In this document: positions 26,514 through 33,974 of the stretch, piece by piece
Numbering within the stretch: the first letter of the stretch is position 1
How the letters are laid out: each line of letters starts with the position of its first letter
Assembly (NCBI GenBank): GCA_965227065.1
Contig: CBDDFN010000020.1
Span: forward strand, 124,001-188,000
Origin: CBDDFN01 sp965227065
GTDB lineage: Bacteria > Pseudomonadota > Alphaproteobacteria > SPJN01
DNA: 64,000 bases
Reading direction: 5' to 3'
Program-made: the position numbers and the translations under genes
The notes under the pieces: generated by a model
Told to the model about the DNA's origin: nothing
Seen by the model: the letters and a program-made list of their open reading frames with translations, nothing else
The model's database searches: none

Positions 26514-26921
26514 CTAATCGACGCGTTTGCTTAGCTTTTTTTGTTGTTCAGATCCTATATTGCCGTTAAAAAAGTCGTAAGAAATTGTTCCGTCTCCGTA
26601 ATCATTATTGGCCCAAGCCTTTAGAGCGCTTAATCTGTGGGCTCCGTCAATAACAAATACGTAGGAATTTGATTTCCATAAGATAATAGAGGGAATTAAC
26701 TCACCTGTGGCGAAGCTTTGAATTAGTTTATATATATGAGTGGGGGTCCAGTGATTGGTTTCGCGTTGAAAGTCGGGCTTTCTTAATAGTTTCAAAAATG
26801 GACTGTTGCCGCTTATTTGATCAATGCTTAGTGTGTTAACTAAGTCGATGTTTGGAGCTTCGTGCTGTTGGGCAAAGTCGGCGCGGCTAATTAGGGCATC
26901 AAGTACTACTTTATTGGCCAT
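26514..26921 (-). CDS. DUF262-like 5' part of a split DUF262/HNH gene
   Basis: Start taken at MANKVVLDALI (26921); an ATG at 26963 would add 14 residues. The 135 residues contain a ParB/DUF262-like nucleotide-binding core: FLKLLRKPDFQRE, IPSIILWKSNSYVFVIDGAHRLSALKAW (equivalent of the DGQQR motif) and DYGDGTISYDFFNG. Translation stops at SKRVD just after an A AAA AAG heptamer (minus strand, 26541-26535). A one-base backward shift there continues into the HNH frame and gives a 518-residue protein. AGGA lies 11 bases before the heptamer, as in the dnaX stimulator. The alternative is a lost A in an original run of eight. Confidence 0.75.
   Translation of the reverse strand: MANKVVLDALISRADFAQQHEAPNIDLVNTLSIDQISGNSPFLKLLRKPDFQRETNHWTPTHIYKLIQSFATGELIPSIILWKSNSYVFVIDGAHRLSALKAWANNDYGDGTISYDFFNGNIGSEQQKKLSKRVD
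26535..26541 (-). promoter_or_regulatory. Candidate -1 frameshift site A AAA AAG
   Basis: On the minus strand the heptamer A AAA AAG sits exactly in the zero frame (codons CAA AAA AAG CTA). A -1 slip gives AAA AAA GCT AAG and restores the HNH frame. A Shine-Dalgarno-like AGGA at 26556-26553 lies 11 bases upstream, the arrangement that stimulates slippage in E. coli dnaX. No strong downstream stem was found, only a short GATT/AATC pairing. A base-calling error in the seven-base run is equally possible. Confidence 0.4.
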
Positions 26922-27051
26922 TATCAATCTTCTTCTGCGATGTTCATCATTGAATTTATACATCGACTGTCAATGTTAGTCGAGGATTAGAGGTTGCGTT
27001 CGGGCAACTGTTGACCTTTGTCATTTCGCGCGGGCTGGATTATGACGGGGC

Positions 27052-28029
27052 ATGAGTGTGATCCGCAGATTCTCCGTGGCCCCCATGATGGACTGGACCG
27101 ACCGGCATTGCCGGATGTTCCACCGTCAGCTGTCGGCGCGCGCGTTGCTCTATACCGAGATGGTCACCGCCCCCGCGGTCATCCATGGCGATCGCGACCG
27201 CTTGCTTGGCTTTGACGCGCGAGAGCATCCCGTGGCGCTGCAATTAGGCGGGTCTGACCCTGCGCTGTTGGCGGAGGCTGCCAAAGTTGGCGAAGGGTGT
27301 GGCTATGACGAGATCAATCTCAATGTCGGCTGCCCGTCCGACCGGGTTCAATCGGGCCGGTTCGGTGCCTGTCTGATGGCTGAACCCGATCTTGTTGCGC
27401 ATTGTGTGGAGGCGATGATCACCGCGGTTTCCGTCCCCGTCACGGTCAAATGCCGCATCGGCATTGATGATCAGGATGAGGATGAAGATTTGAGCCGCTT
27501 TGTCGACACGGTCGCGCGTGCAGGGGTGACAAGCTTTACCGTCCATGCCCGCAAGGCCTGGCTTGAAGGGCTGAGCCCCAAGGAAAATCGCGACATTCCC
27601 CCGCTCAACTATCCCCGCGTCTATGGTCTCAAAAAGGCGCGGCCTGACCTTGAGATCATCCTTAATGGCGGCATCGACACGCTTGTAGACACGCAAGGTC
27701 ACCTGGCAAATGTGGATGGCGTCATGATGGGCCGGGCGGCCTATCATTCGCCTTGGTTGCTCGCGCAGGTCGATGAGGTTTTGTTTGGTGCCGCCCCGTT
27801 TGCCAAGACGCGTCACGAGATTGTTGAGGCCATGGCGGACTATGCCGCCCAAGCAGACGCGCCGCTTCATCACATCACCCGGCATATGCTGGGCCTGTTT
27901 CAGAATTGTGCCGGCGCGCGCGGCTGGCGGCGGCATCTCAGCGAGAATGTGCATCGTGAGGGCGCAACGGCTGATCTGTTGATCGAGGCGGCGGCCCATG
28001 TCCCGCTCACATGCGAGGCGGCGGCATGA
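27052..28029 (+). CDS. dusA: tRNA-dihydrouridine synthase A
   Basis: A 325-residue FMN enzyme reducing uridines 20/20a in tRNA. Signature segments: FSVAPMMDWTDRHCRMFHR at the N-terminus, LQLGGSDP, the catalytic loop INLNVGCPSDRVQSGRFGACLM with active-site Cys, VKCRIGIDD, FTVHARKAWLEGLSPKENR and LNGGIDT...GVMMGRAAYHSPW for FMN phosphate. The length and the SPKENR sequence identify DusA rather than DusB or DusC. No strong ribosome binding site is visible. The 5' end of dusA is a known integration site for genomic islands, and an AT-rich insert ends just before this start. Its stop overlaps the ATG of the exporter gene. Confidence 0.96.
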   Translation: MSVIRRFSVAPMMDWTDRHCRMFHRQLSARALLYTEMVTAPAVIHGDRDRLLGFDAREHPVALQLGGSDPALLAEAAKVGEGCGYDEINLNVGCPSDRVQSGRFGACLMAEPDLVAHCVEAMITAVSVPVTVKCRIGIDDQDEDEDLSRFVDTVARAGVTSFTVHARKAWLEGLSPKENRDIPPLNYPRVYGLKKARPDLEIILNGGIDTLVDTQGHLANVDGVMMGRAAYHSPWLLAQVDEVLFGAAPFAKTRHEIVEAMADYAAQADAPLHHITRHMLGLFQNCAGARGWRRHLSENVHREGATADLLIEAAAHVPLTCEAAA

Positions 28030-28844
28030 TGGAGATCACGTCAGAGCTGATCATGATGGCCGCGATTTTGCTGGCGGCCGGGGTAGCGGCGGGACTGATT
28101 GCCGGATTGCTGGGGGTGGGTGGCGGTATTGTTGTTGTGCCGGTGCTGTTTCACGTTTTCACGCTGCTGGACATCCCCGCCGATGTCCGCATGCATTTGG
28201 CGGTGGGAACATCGCTGGCGACCATCATTCCCACCGCGATCAGCTCGGCGCGCAGCCATCACAAGCGCGGCGCGGTTGATTGGCAAATTCTGAAAAGCTG
28301 GGCGCCGACCGTGGTGGTGGGCGTGGTGATCGGCTCGGCGCTTGCCAAGATTTCATCCGCCGCCGCGCTGCAGATCCTGTTTGGCGTGCTTGCCTTGTTT
28401 GTCGCCTTCAACATGGCGACGGGCAGGACCGACAAGAAAATGGCCGATCACTTGCCGCGTGAGCCCTGGCGGGGGCTGATGGGCGGCGCAATCGGGCTGT
28501 TCTCGGCCATGATGGGCATTGGCGGGGGAACCTTTTCGGTCGCAATCATGACTATTTTCGGCACGCCCATTCACCGCGCGGTGGGCACCGCGTCGGCCCT
28601 TGGTCTGGTGATCGCAGTGCCCGGCACCATTGGCTTTGCCGTGTCGGGTCTCGGCGTGGAGGGACGGCCAAGCTATGCGCTGGGTTATGTGTCCCTGCTT
28701 GCCTTCGCCTTTATCGTGCCGACCACAGTGCTCGCAGCGCCATGGGGCGCGCGGCTGGCCCACCGAATGAACGTGCTGGCGCTTAAACGTGTCTTCGCGG
28801 CCTTTCTGGCGCTGACCGCGATCCGCATGTTTTTGAGTGTTTAA
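28026..28844 (+). CDS. TauE/SafE family sulfite/organosulfur exporter
   Basis: A 272-residue polytopic inner membrane protein with about eight hydrophobic segments in two related halves. Each half begins with the family glycine motif (AAGLIAGLLGVGGGIVVVPVL and GLFSAMMGIGGGTFSVAIMTIFG), and HLAVGTSLATIIPTAISSARSHHKRGAVDW lies between. The family exports sulfite, sulfoacetate or related anions; the substrate here is not known. The ATG overlaps the dusA stop (ATGA), so expression is coupled to dusA. The stop shares TTAA with the convergent phosphomannomutase. Confidence 0.9.
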   Translation: MMEITSELIMMAAILLAAGVAAGLIAGLLGVGGGIVVVPVLFHVFTLLDIPADVRMHLAVGTSLATIIPTAISSARSHHKRGAVDWQILKSWAPTVVVGVVIGSALAKISSAAALQILFGVLALFVAFNMATGRTDKKMADHLPREPWRGLMGGAIGLFSAMMGIGGGTFSVAIMTIFGTPIHRAVGTASALGLVIAVPGTIGFAVSGLGVEGRPSYALGYVSLLAFAFIVPTTVLAAPWGARLAHRMNVLALKRVFAAFLALTAIRMFLSV

Positions 28845-30340
28845 ATCTTCTGGTCGTACTCGCCGACTTCGCCGGTGGCTTGCAGGCGGGCGTCAATCTC
28901 TTCAAAGATTTGTTTCATCAGCGCTTCTGACGTCGGGCTTTCGACAACCACCACCAAGGAGGGCTTGTTGGATGAGGCCCGCACCAGGCCCCAACTGCCA
29001 TCTTCAAGATGGAAGCGCACACCATTGACGGTGATGAGCTCGGTGACTTTCTGACCCAGGATCGTCTCGCCCTTATCGACCAGGTCCTGATACTGATCGA
29101 CCATCATCTGGATGACGTCATATTTGCGCTCATCGGCGCAATAGGGCGCCATGGTGGGCGAAGAGAATGTGTGGCCAAGCTCGGCCTTCAGATCCGAGAA
29201 TTTTTTGCCCGGCTCTGCATCCAGCATTTCACACAGGCGGATGGCAGTCAAAATGCCGTCATCATAGCCCCGGCCGATCGGGTCATTGAGGAAATAGTGG
29301 CCGGACTTTTCAAAGCCCGCCAGCGCACCAAGCGCATTGACCCGGCGTTTCATATGGCTGTGGCCGGTCTTCCAATAATCGGTGGTGATGTTGTTTTCTT
29401 TCAAAACCGGGTCGGTCATGAACAGCCCGGTTGATTTGACATCGACCACAAAGGTTGCGCCGGGATGCTGTTTGGCGAGGCTGCGGGCCATGATCAGCCC
29501 GACCTTGTCGGCGAAGATTTCCGCGCCCGTGTCATCGACAATGCCGCAGCGATCACCATCGCCGTCAAAGGCCATGCCGACATCGGCACCGTGCTCGCGC
29601 ACCGCTTCTGCCAATGCGTGCAGCATGGTCATGTCTTCGGGATTGGGGTTGTAGCGGGGGAAGCTGTGGTCCAGCTCCGCATCAAGGGGAATAACGGTTG
29701 CGCCAATCGCTTCAAGTGCGCGGGGGCCAAATTCTCCCGCCGTGCCATTGCCGCAGGCCGCGACGATCTTGAGCGGGTTTTTGAGTTTGGTGGTGCCAAC
29801 CAGATCGGCAACATAGCGCTCATGCACGCCGGGTTCAAAATCATAGGAGCCGCCGTCAGCCAGGCGGAAATCCCCGCCCAGCACGATTTCCTTCAGCCGG
29901 CTCATCTCATCAGGACCATGGGTGAGGGGGGCGGATGCGCCCATCTTGACGCCGGTCCAGCCATTTTCATTGTGGCTGGCCGTCACCATGGCAACCGCCG
30001 ACGTCCCCAGATCAAACTGGGCGAAATAGGCCATGGGTGACAGGGCAAGACCAATATCATGGACCTTGCAGCCCGCCGCCATCAGTCCCGAGATCAGCGC
30101 ATATTTGATCGAGCCTGAATAAGAGCGATAATCGTGACCCACCGTGATGGTGAGCGGCAGGCCCATCTCATGCAACTGCGTGCCAAGCCCCAGACCGAGC
30201 GCCTGAATGCCCATCAGATTGATGTCGCGCTCAAACACCCAGCGGGCATCATATTCGCGGAAGCCATTGGGCGTGACATAAGGCAGACGTTCAAAATCAG
30301 CCGTATTGGCGACGAGGTCGGTACGCGGTTTGGGAAACAT
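28841..30340 (-). CDS. Phosphomannomutase/phosphoglucomutase
   Basis: A 499-residue alpha-D-phosphohexomutase interconverting hexose 1- and 6-phosphates for surface polysaccharide and lipopolysaccharide precursors. The four family loops are visible: phosphoserine loop TASHNENGWTGVKMG, metal loop DGDGDRCGIVDD, sugar-binding loop GFEKSGHYF and phosphate-binding RASSNKPSLVVVVE. The N-terminal FREYDARWVFERDIN resembles the bifunctional AlgC-type group. It is a single-gene unit convergent with the TauE gene. The choice of mannose or glucose cannot be settled from sequence. Confidence 0.93.
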   Translation of the reverse strand: MFPKPRTDLVANTADFERLPYVTPNGFREYDARWVFERDINLMGIQALGLGLGTQLHEMGLPLTITVGHDYRSYSGSIKYALISGLMAAGCKVHDIGLALSPMAYFAQFDLGTSAVAMVTASHNENGWTGVKMGASAPLTHGPDEMSRLKEIVLGGDFRLADGGSYDFEPGVHERYVADLVGTTKLKNPLKIVAACGNGTAGEFGPRALEAIGATVIPLDAELDHSFPRYNPNPEDMTMLHALAEAVREHGADVGMAFDGDGDRCGIVDDTGAEIFADKVGLIMARSLAKQHPGATFVVDVKSTGLFMTDPVLKENNITTDYWKTGHSHMKRRVNALGALAGFEKSGHYFLNDPIGRGYDDGILTAIRLCEMLDAEPGKKFSDLKAELGHTFSSPTMAPYCADERKYDVIQMMVDQYQDLVDKGETILGQKVTELITVNGVRFHLEDGSWGLVRASSNKPSLVVVVESPTSEALMKQIFEEIDARLQATGEVGEYDQKI

Positions 30341-30399
30341 CAGGAAGACCTAGCTGAGGAATCGGGTGCAGGCAAAGTAGGCCGAACAGTATGACAGGC

Positions 30400-30633
30400 T
30401 CAAGACGCCTTTTGCGCCGCTTTCTGCCGGGCGGCCCAGGCGGCCCGCTTGTCCTTGGCGATCTGCTCGCGATTGTCGCGCTCAGCCATCACCGTATCGC
30501 GGCTGTCATCGTCCATCACCCACCAGTTGGAGATTTCCTTGAGCGTGCGATAGCAGCCCAGGCAATAGCCCGACAGCCCATCGACGGTACACACCGAGAT
30601 GCAGGGGCTTTTGATGGCGGCTTTGTTATCCAT
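30400..30633 (-). CDS. DUF1289 domain protein
   Basis: A 77-residue protein with the DUF1289 cysteine motif: PCISVCTVDGLSGYCLGCYRTLKEISNW, four cysteines that probably bind a metal or iron-sulfur centre. A basic and alanine-rich helix (EQIAKDKRAAWAARQKAAQKAS) ends it. The start at 30633 is chosen because the motif follows within ten residues and the longer frame to 30789 runs across the Fur-box promoter on the other strand. DUF1289 proteins are common and uncharacterised. Confidence 0.85.
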   Translation of the reverse strand: MDNKAAIKSPCISVCTVDGLSGYCLGCYRTLKEISNWWVMDDDSRDTVMAERDNREQIAKDKRAAWAARQKAAQKAS

Positions 30634-30712
30634 GCGGCGGTGGTAGGCGTTTGATGGGCACAGGGCAAGGGGACAGATGCGCACATTTTTTGAGAATGTG
30701 TCGCAAAAGCAG

Positions 30713-30761
30713 TTGACAGGGAGACGGGATCGGCTAATGTGCAGTTGCAAATCATTCGCAA
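30713..30761 (+). promoter_or_regulatory. Promoter with Fur-like box
   Basis: TTGACA (30713-30718) and TAATGT (30735-30740) are 16 bases apart, a good housekeeping promoter. Directly downstream, over the expected start of transcription, lies TTGCAAATCATTCGCAA (30745-30761). This is a 17-base palindrome with one mismatch and an A/T-rich core, matching the alphaproteobacterial Fur pattern with GC-rich flanks. Binding there would block transcription when iron is sufficient. The regulator is inferred from the motif. Confidence 0.65.
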
Positions 30762-30787
30762 ATAAATCGAGCGAGCGGAGGGACATC

Positions 30788-30949
30788 ATGGGATTTCGGA
30801 CACAAGACTATGGTCGCTCCATCGCCCGGCTCGATCATGTCCGGTTCGGGCTTCGCCCGGCCGGTCAAAGTGATGAGATGCGCGAAGTTCAGGGGGAAGG
30901 CGTGTTCTGGCTCTTGCGGACATTGTTCCAGGACAAGGCCCCCTCTTGA
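30788..30949 (+). CDS. Small protein of unknown function, probably iron regulated
   Basis: A 53-residue ORF starting MGFRTQDYGRSIARLDHV and ending LRTLFQDKAPS, with GGAGGG seven bases before the ATG. It follows the promoter and Fur-like box by under 30 bases and is closed by a strong hairpin at 30954-30996, so the whole unit is only about 250 bases. It has no membrane helix, signal peptide, cysteine or histidine cluster, and it does not resemble HemP or bacterioferritin-associated ferredoxin. It may be a true small protein or a marker of an sRNA that also carries an ORF. Confidence 0.55.
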   Translation: MGFRTQDYGRSIARLDHVRFGLRPAGQSDEMREVQGEGVFWLLRTLFQDKAPS

Positions 30950-30953
30950 AGTC

Positions 30954-30996
30954 ACCGCTGCCGGCAGCTCCCTCAGTCCTCACCGCCGGCAGCGGT
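30954..30996 (+). terminator. Strong hairpin terminator of the Fur-box unit
   Basis: ACCGCTGCCGGCAG and CCGCCGGCAGCGGT pair at 13 of 14 positions around a 15-base loop, followed by ATTTCGCTT. It lies five bases after the small ORF and ahead of the lysR promoter, so it separates the two units. The U-tract is short. Confidence 0.7.
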
Positions 30997-31031
30997 ATTT
31001 CGCTTCATCAGAATTGCCGATCCAATTGATA

Positions 31032-31051
31032 ATCGGATAGGCTTTTCCGAT
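31032..31051. promoter_or_regulatory. Candidate LysR operator in front of lysR
   Basis: ATCGGA (31032-31037) and TCCGAT (31046-31051) form a perfect 6-bp inverted repeat with an 8-base spacer immediately before the lysR start codon at 31053. A shorter version of the same arms occurs before the P450 gene, which suggests autoregulation plus control of the neighbour. Confidence 0.5.
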
Positions 31052-31052
31052 C

Positions 31053-32006
31053 ATGGAATCGGCCCGCCAAATCAGACATATGCTGGCGCTGACGCGTTTC
31101 CGCTCGTTCCGGCGGGCGGCCGATCACCTCAATATTTCCCAATCGACCTTGAGCGAAAGCATCAAGAGGGTGGAAGACCTCTATGGCGTTGCGCTGTTCG
31201 AGCGCCACAAAAACGGGATTGTCCCGACGGCGTATGGTGAAATCGTGCTGACAGCGGCGCGCGAGATTGAAGCGCGGCTTGAACAAACCAAGCGCAATGT
31301 CGACATGCTGGCCAATTTCAAGACCGGCCATCTGGTGGTGGGCTGCACCTCTTATGTCGCCGATCCTTTTGTCGGGCCGGCGATCGGGCAGATGACGCAA
31401 AGCTACCCTGATTTGCGGTTCACCATGAAGGTGGGAACCTTTGATGAGCTCATGCCGCGCCTGGCAAGTGGCGAAATTGATGTGCTGTTCGGGCTCAAGC
31501 CCGATTTGCCGCCCAGCGGGGCAACATGCCTAGATCTCATGCTGCCGCCAGCTTTGATCTATTGCCGGGCCGATCATCCATTTCTGACTTGCGACGATCC
31601 CGCCGCCTATTTTCGTGCGCACGATATCAAAGTGATCGTGCCGTCCATTCCAGAAAGCGTCATGGCGGCGTCGGAGCGGAGCCAAACCGACATATGGGGT
31701 CAACGCGACTTGCGCCAGGTGATGAGCGTGTCGTCTGAAGATTCCGCGGCCAATATCGCCATTGTCCGCAATTCAGATGCGTTTTCGGTGCATTATCGGG
31801 CAAGCCTGCAGCATTTTCTTGATGCCGGGCTGATTGCGCTTTTGCCGGCCGACCGCGATACGCCCGTCCCCGAATTGCCGGCCATGCTGGCCACCAAAGC
31901 TGACCGGCCCCATTCTCCAGCCTTGATGATCTTTATCGAAACGCTCGAACGGCAGATTGAAAGCGCCTGGGATGATGAGCGGGCGACAGGGCTGCGCCGT
32001 CAATAA
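31053..32006 (+). CDS. LysR-family transcriptional regulator
   Basis: A 317-residue regulator with an N-terminal winged helix-turn-helix (HMLALTRFRSFRRAADHLNISQSTLSESIKRVEDLYGVALFERHKNGI, about residues 10-58) and a periplasmic-binding-protein-like effector domain (GHLVVGCTSYVADPFVGPAI, GEIDVLFGLKPDL). It lies 96 bases upstream of the CYP153 gene on the same strand. An ATCGG/CCGAT inverted repeat occurs before each gene, so the P450 is the obvious target. The ligand could be an alkane-derived alcohol or acid; nothing in the sequence proves it. Confidence 0.92.
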   Translation: MESARQIRHMLALTRFRSFRRAADHLNISQSTLSESIKRVEDLYGVALFERHKNGIVPTAYGEIVLTAAREIEARLEQTKRNVDMLANFKTGHLVVGCTSYVADPFVGPAIGQMTQSYPDLRFTMKVGTFDELMPRLASGEIDVLFGLKPDLPPSGATCLDLMLPPALIYCRADHPFLTCDDPAAYFRAHDIKVIVPSIPESVMAASERSQTDIWGQRDLRQVMSVSSEDSAANIAIVRNSDAFSVHYRASLQHFLDAGLIALLPADRDTPVPELPAMLATKADRPHSPALMIFIETLERQIESAWDDERATGLRRQ

Positions 32007-32021
32007 ATCGGAAAAACCGAT
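32007..32021. promoter_or_regulatory. Candidate LysR operator in front of the CYP153 gene
   Basis: ATCGG-AAAAA-CCGAT is a perfect 5-bp inverted repeat starting at the lysR stop codon, 82 bases before the P450 start. It shares its arms with the 31032-31051 site. Confidence 0.5.
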
Positions 32022-32102
32022 CAAAGTGGCTTAATCTTCGTGATTGTAGATTTCAGGCTCTGGCCGCATGGTGTCGCCCAAGAAAATAACAGGGAGACCA
32101 CC

Positions 32103-33356
32103 ATGCTCGATCATTCCAGCCAGCTCAGCCAGCTTCTGGCCGATCCGAATTCTGTTTCGCTTGATGTGCTTGACCCAAGTTTTGGCGAGCTGTTTAAAAC
32201 CCAGCGCCATCATGACGTGTTCCGGCGTTTGCGCGCGGAAGATCCGGTGCATTACACGCCCGAAAGCCCGTTTGGCCCGTTCTGGTCGATCACCAAATTT
32301 GACCATATTGTCGAGATCGATACCAATCACGGCAAGTTTTCGTCTGAACCTGCGATTGCAATCGGTGATCAGCGGGAGGATTTCGAGACGCCCATGTTCA
32401 TCGCGTCGGACCCGCCCATTCATGACATTCAGCGCCGGGCTGCAACACCGGCCGTGTCGCCCAAGCGGCTTGCCGACCTTGAAGGCCTGATCCGCGATCG
32501 GGCAGGCAAAATTCTTGATGCCCTGCCGCGCAATGAAACCTTTAACTGGGTCGATCATGTCAGCCGGGAGCTGACCATGCAGACCCTCGCCACCTTGTTT
32601 GCCATTCCCCTTGAGGACCGGCATTTGTTGACCAAATGGTCCGATGCGGCCACCACCACAGAAGGCGCGGGCGTCGCCGGTGTGGATGAAGAAGCGCGCA
32701 TCCAAACCCTGCTTGAGGCGCTGACTTATTTCCAGGATGTGTGGAAAGAACGCGCCGCCGCCGAACCGCAATTCGATTTCATATCGCTGATGGCGCACAA
32801 TGCCGACACCAAGGATATGATCGACAATCCGTTTGAATTGCTTGGCAATCTCATGCTGCTTATCGTGGGCGGCAATGACACAACGCGCAATTCAGCTTCG
32901 GGCGGGCTGGTCGCGCTGAACGAATTTCCTGAGGAATATCAAAAGCTCAAAGCTGATCACGGTCTCATCCCCAATATGGTGTCAGAAATCATCCGCTGGC
33001 AGACGCCCCTGTCACATATGCGCCGCGTCGCCACCGAAGATGTCGCCTTTCACGGCAAGACCATCAAAAAGGGCGACAAGGTCGTCATGTGGTATTGCTC
33101 GGGCAATCGCGACGGTGATGTGATTGATGACCCGGACCGGTTCTGCATTGACCGGGACCGCGCGCGCCACCACATCTCGTTTGGTTTCGGTATCCATCGC
33201 TGCATGGGTAACCGGGTGGCCGAAATGCAATTGCGCATTCTGTGGGAAGAAATCCTCAAACGCTTCGATCATGTCGAACTGGTGGGTGAGCCGGTGCGTG
33301 TGGCGTCCAATTTCGTCAATGGTTTTGACGATGTGCCGGTGCGGATTGCAGGGTAA
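32103..33356 (+). CDS. CYP153-family cytochrome P450 alkane hydroxylase
   Basis: A 417-residue soluble P450. Start at 32103 with ACAGGGAGACCACC upstream. Family-specific segments match CYP153A enzymes: EDPVHYTPESPFGPFWSITK, MFIASDPPIHDIQRR, LLIVGGNDTTRNSASGG (I-helix), ALNEFPEEYQKL, SEIIRWQTPLSHMRR, GDKVVMWYCSGNRD and the heme loop SFGFGIHRCMGNRVAEMQLRILWEEILKRF with heme-ligand Cys367. CYP153 enzymes hydroxylate medium-chain alkanes and related chains at the terminal carbon. The ferredoxin and ferredoxin reductase that usually serve it are not in this window. LysR upstream is the likely regulator. Confidence 0.94.
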   Translation: MLDHSSQLSQLLADPNSVSLDVLDPSFGELFKTQRHHDVFRRLRAEDPVHYTPESPFGPFWSITKFDHIVEIDTNHGKFSSEPAIAIGDQREDFETPMFIASDPPIHDIQRRAATPAVSPKRLADLEGLIRDRAGKILDALPRNETFNWVDHVSRELTMQTLATLFAIPLEDRHLLTKWSDAATTTEGAGVAGVDEEARIQTLLEALTYFQDVWKERAAAEPQFDFISLMAHNADTKDMIDNPFELLGNLMLLIVGGNDTTRNSASGGLVALNEFPEEYQKLKADHGLIPNMVSEIIRWQTPLSHMRRVATEDVAFHGKTIKKGDKVVMWYCSGNRDGDVIDDPDRFCIDRDRARHHISFGFGIHRCMGNRVAEMQLRILWEEILKRFDHVELVGEPVRVASNFVNGFDDVPVRIAG

Positions 33357-33365
33357 ACAACACGT

Positions 33366-33737
33366 GTCATCCCGGGGCTGGCTCATGCCAGAACCCGGGA
33401 TCTGATGACGGGATGGGCGGTGCCGGTTTCAGATTCCGGGTTCGCGCTGCCGCGCGCCCCGGAATGACGAAAGGGGGGCGTCGGCTTTAATAAGCCTCCC
33501 CCGGAATGACGGAGAAAGGCACAGTTTTCCCTGCCGGTGCGTGGAGGAGTTGCGATGTGTGCGTCATCCCGGCCAAGGACGGCGGTCCGCGAGCCGGGAT
33601 CCCTATCATCAGGGCTTTACAGGGTGAGCCGATAGAGATCCCGGATTAAGCCTGACGGCTTTCCGGGATGACGGTGGTGGAGAGGGCTTTAGCGTCTTGT
33701 CATCCCGGGTTCACGCTGCTGCGCGCCCCGGAATGAC
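33366..33737. repeat. Cluster of GTCATTCCGGG-type palindromic repeats
   Basis: The 618-base gap between the P450 and the next gene has no credible ORF. It holds about six copies of a dispersed palindromic element whose ends read GTCATCCCGG or AGATTCCGGG and CCCGGAATGAC or CCGGGATGAC, with variable middles. The copies lie at about 33366-33409, 33431-33468, 33481-33510 (half), 33561-33602, 33635-33672 and 33698-33737. More copies lie at 44090-44123, 45328-45363 and 45435-45475. These resemble REP-like intergenic repeats of Alphaproteobacteria. The rest of the gap, 33738-33974, holds one palindrome and the promoter of the downstream genes. Confidence 0.85.
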
Positions 33738-33798
33738 GGCGACGGCGTCGGCTTTGGACCGGTTTCCCCTGCGTCATCGGGCAGAAGGTCGCGGAAGA

Positions 33799-33814
33799 TT
33801 GACGCGCGCGTCAA
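33799..33814. promoter_or_regulatory. Perfect 16-bp palindrome, candidate operator
   Basis: TTGACGCGCGCGTCAA is a perfect 16-base palindrome 160 bases before the acyl-CoA dehydrogenase start. Outer arms TTGACG/CGTCAA resemble published operators of acyl-CoA catabolism regulators such as LiuR (TTGACGT...ACGTCAA type). The identity of the regulator is an inference. Confidence 0.5.
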
Positions 33815-33974
33815 CTCTCTTGAGATTCGTGCGCCAAGACCTTAGGTTTCTGACGAATTGTCAGTTACGTACCCTTGTGGGAGGAGGGGCGTAACCTTTG
33901 TCGTCTGATTTGGGCAAACCAGCCGGGACGAGACGACGTATCTCCCTGACAAAAGATTCGCACCGGAGGAAAGA

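Noticed and set aside
30634..30789. N-terminal extension of the DUF1289 protein.
   Set aside because: It would read through the promoter and Fur-like box of the opposite strand and adds no conserved sequence.
33366..33737. Repeated palindromes that could suggest a CRISPR array.
   Set aside because: Copies vary in length and orientation, spacing is irregular and no cas gene is present.
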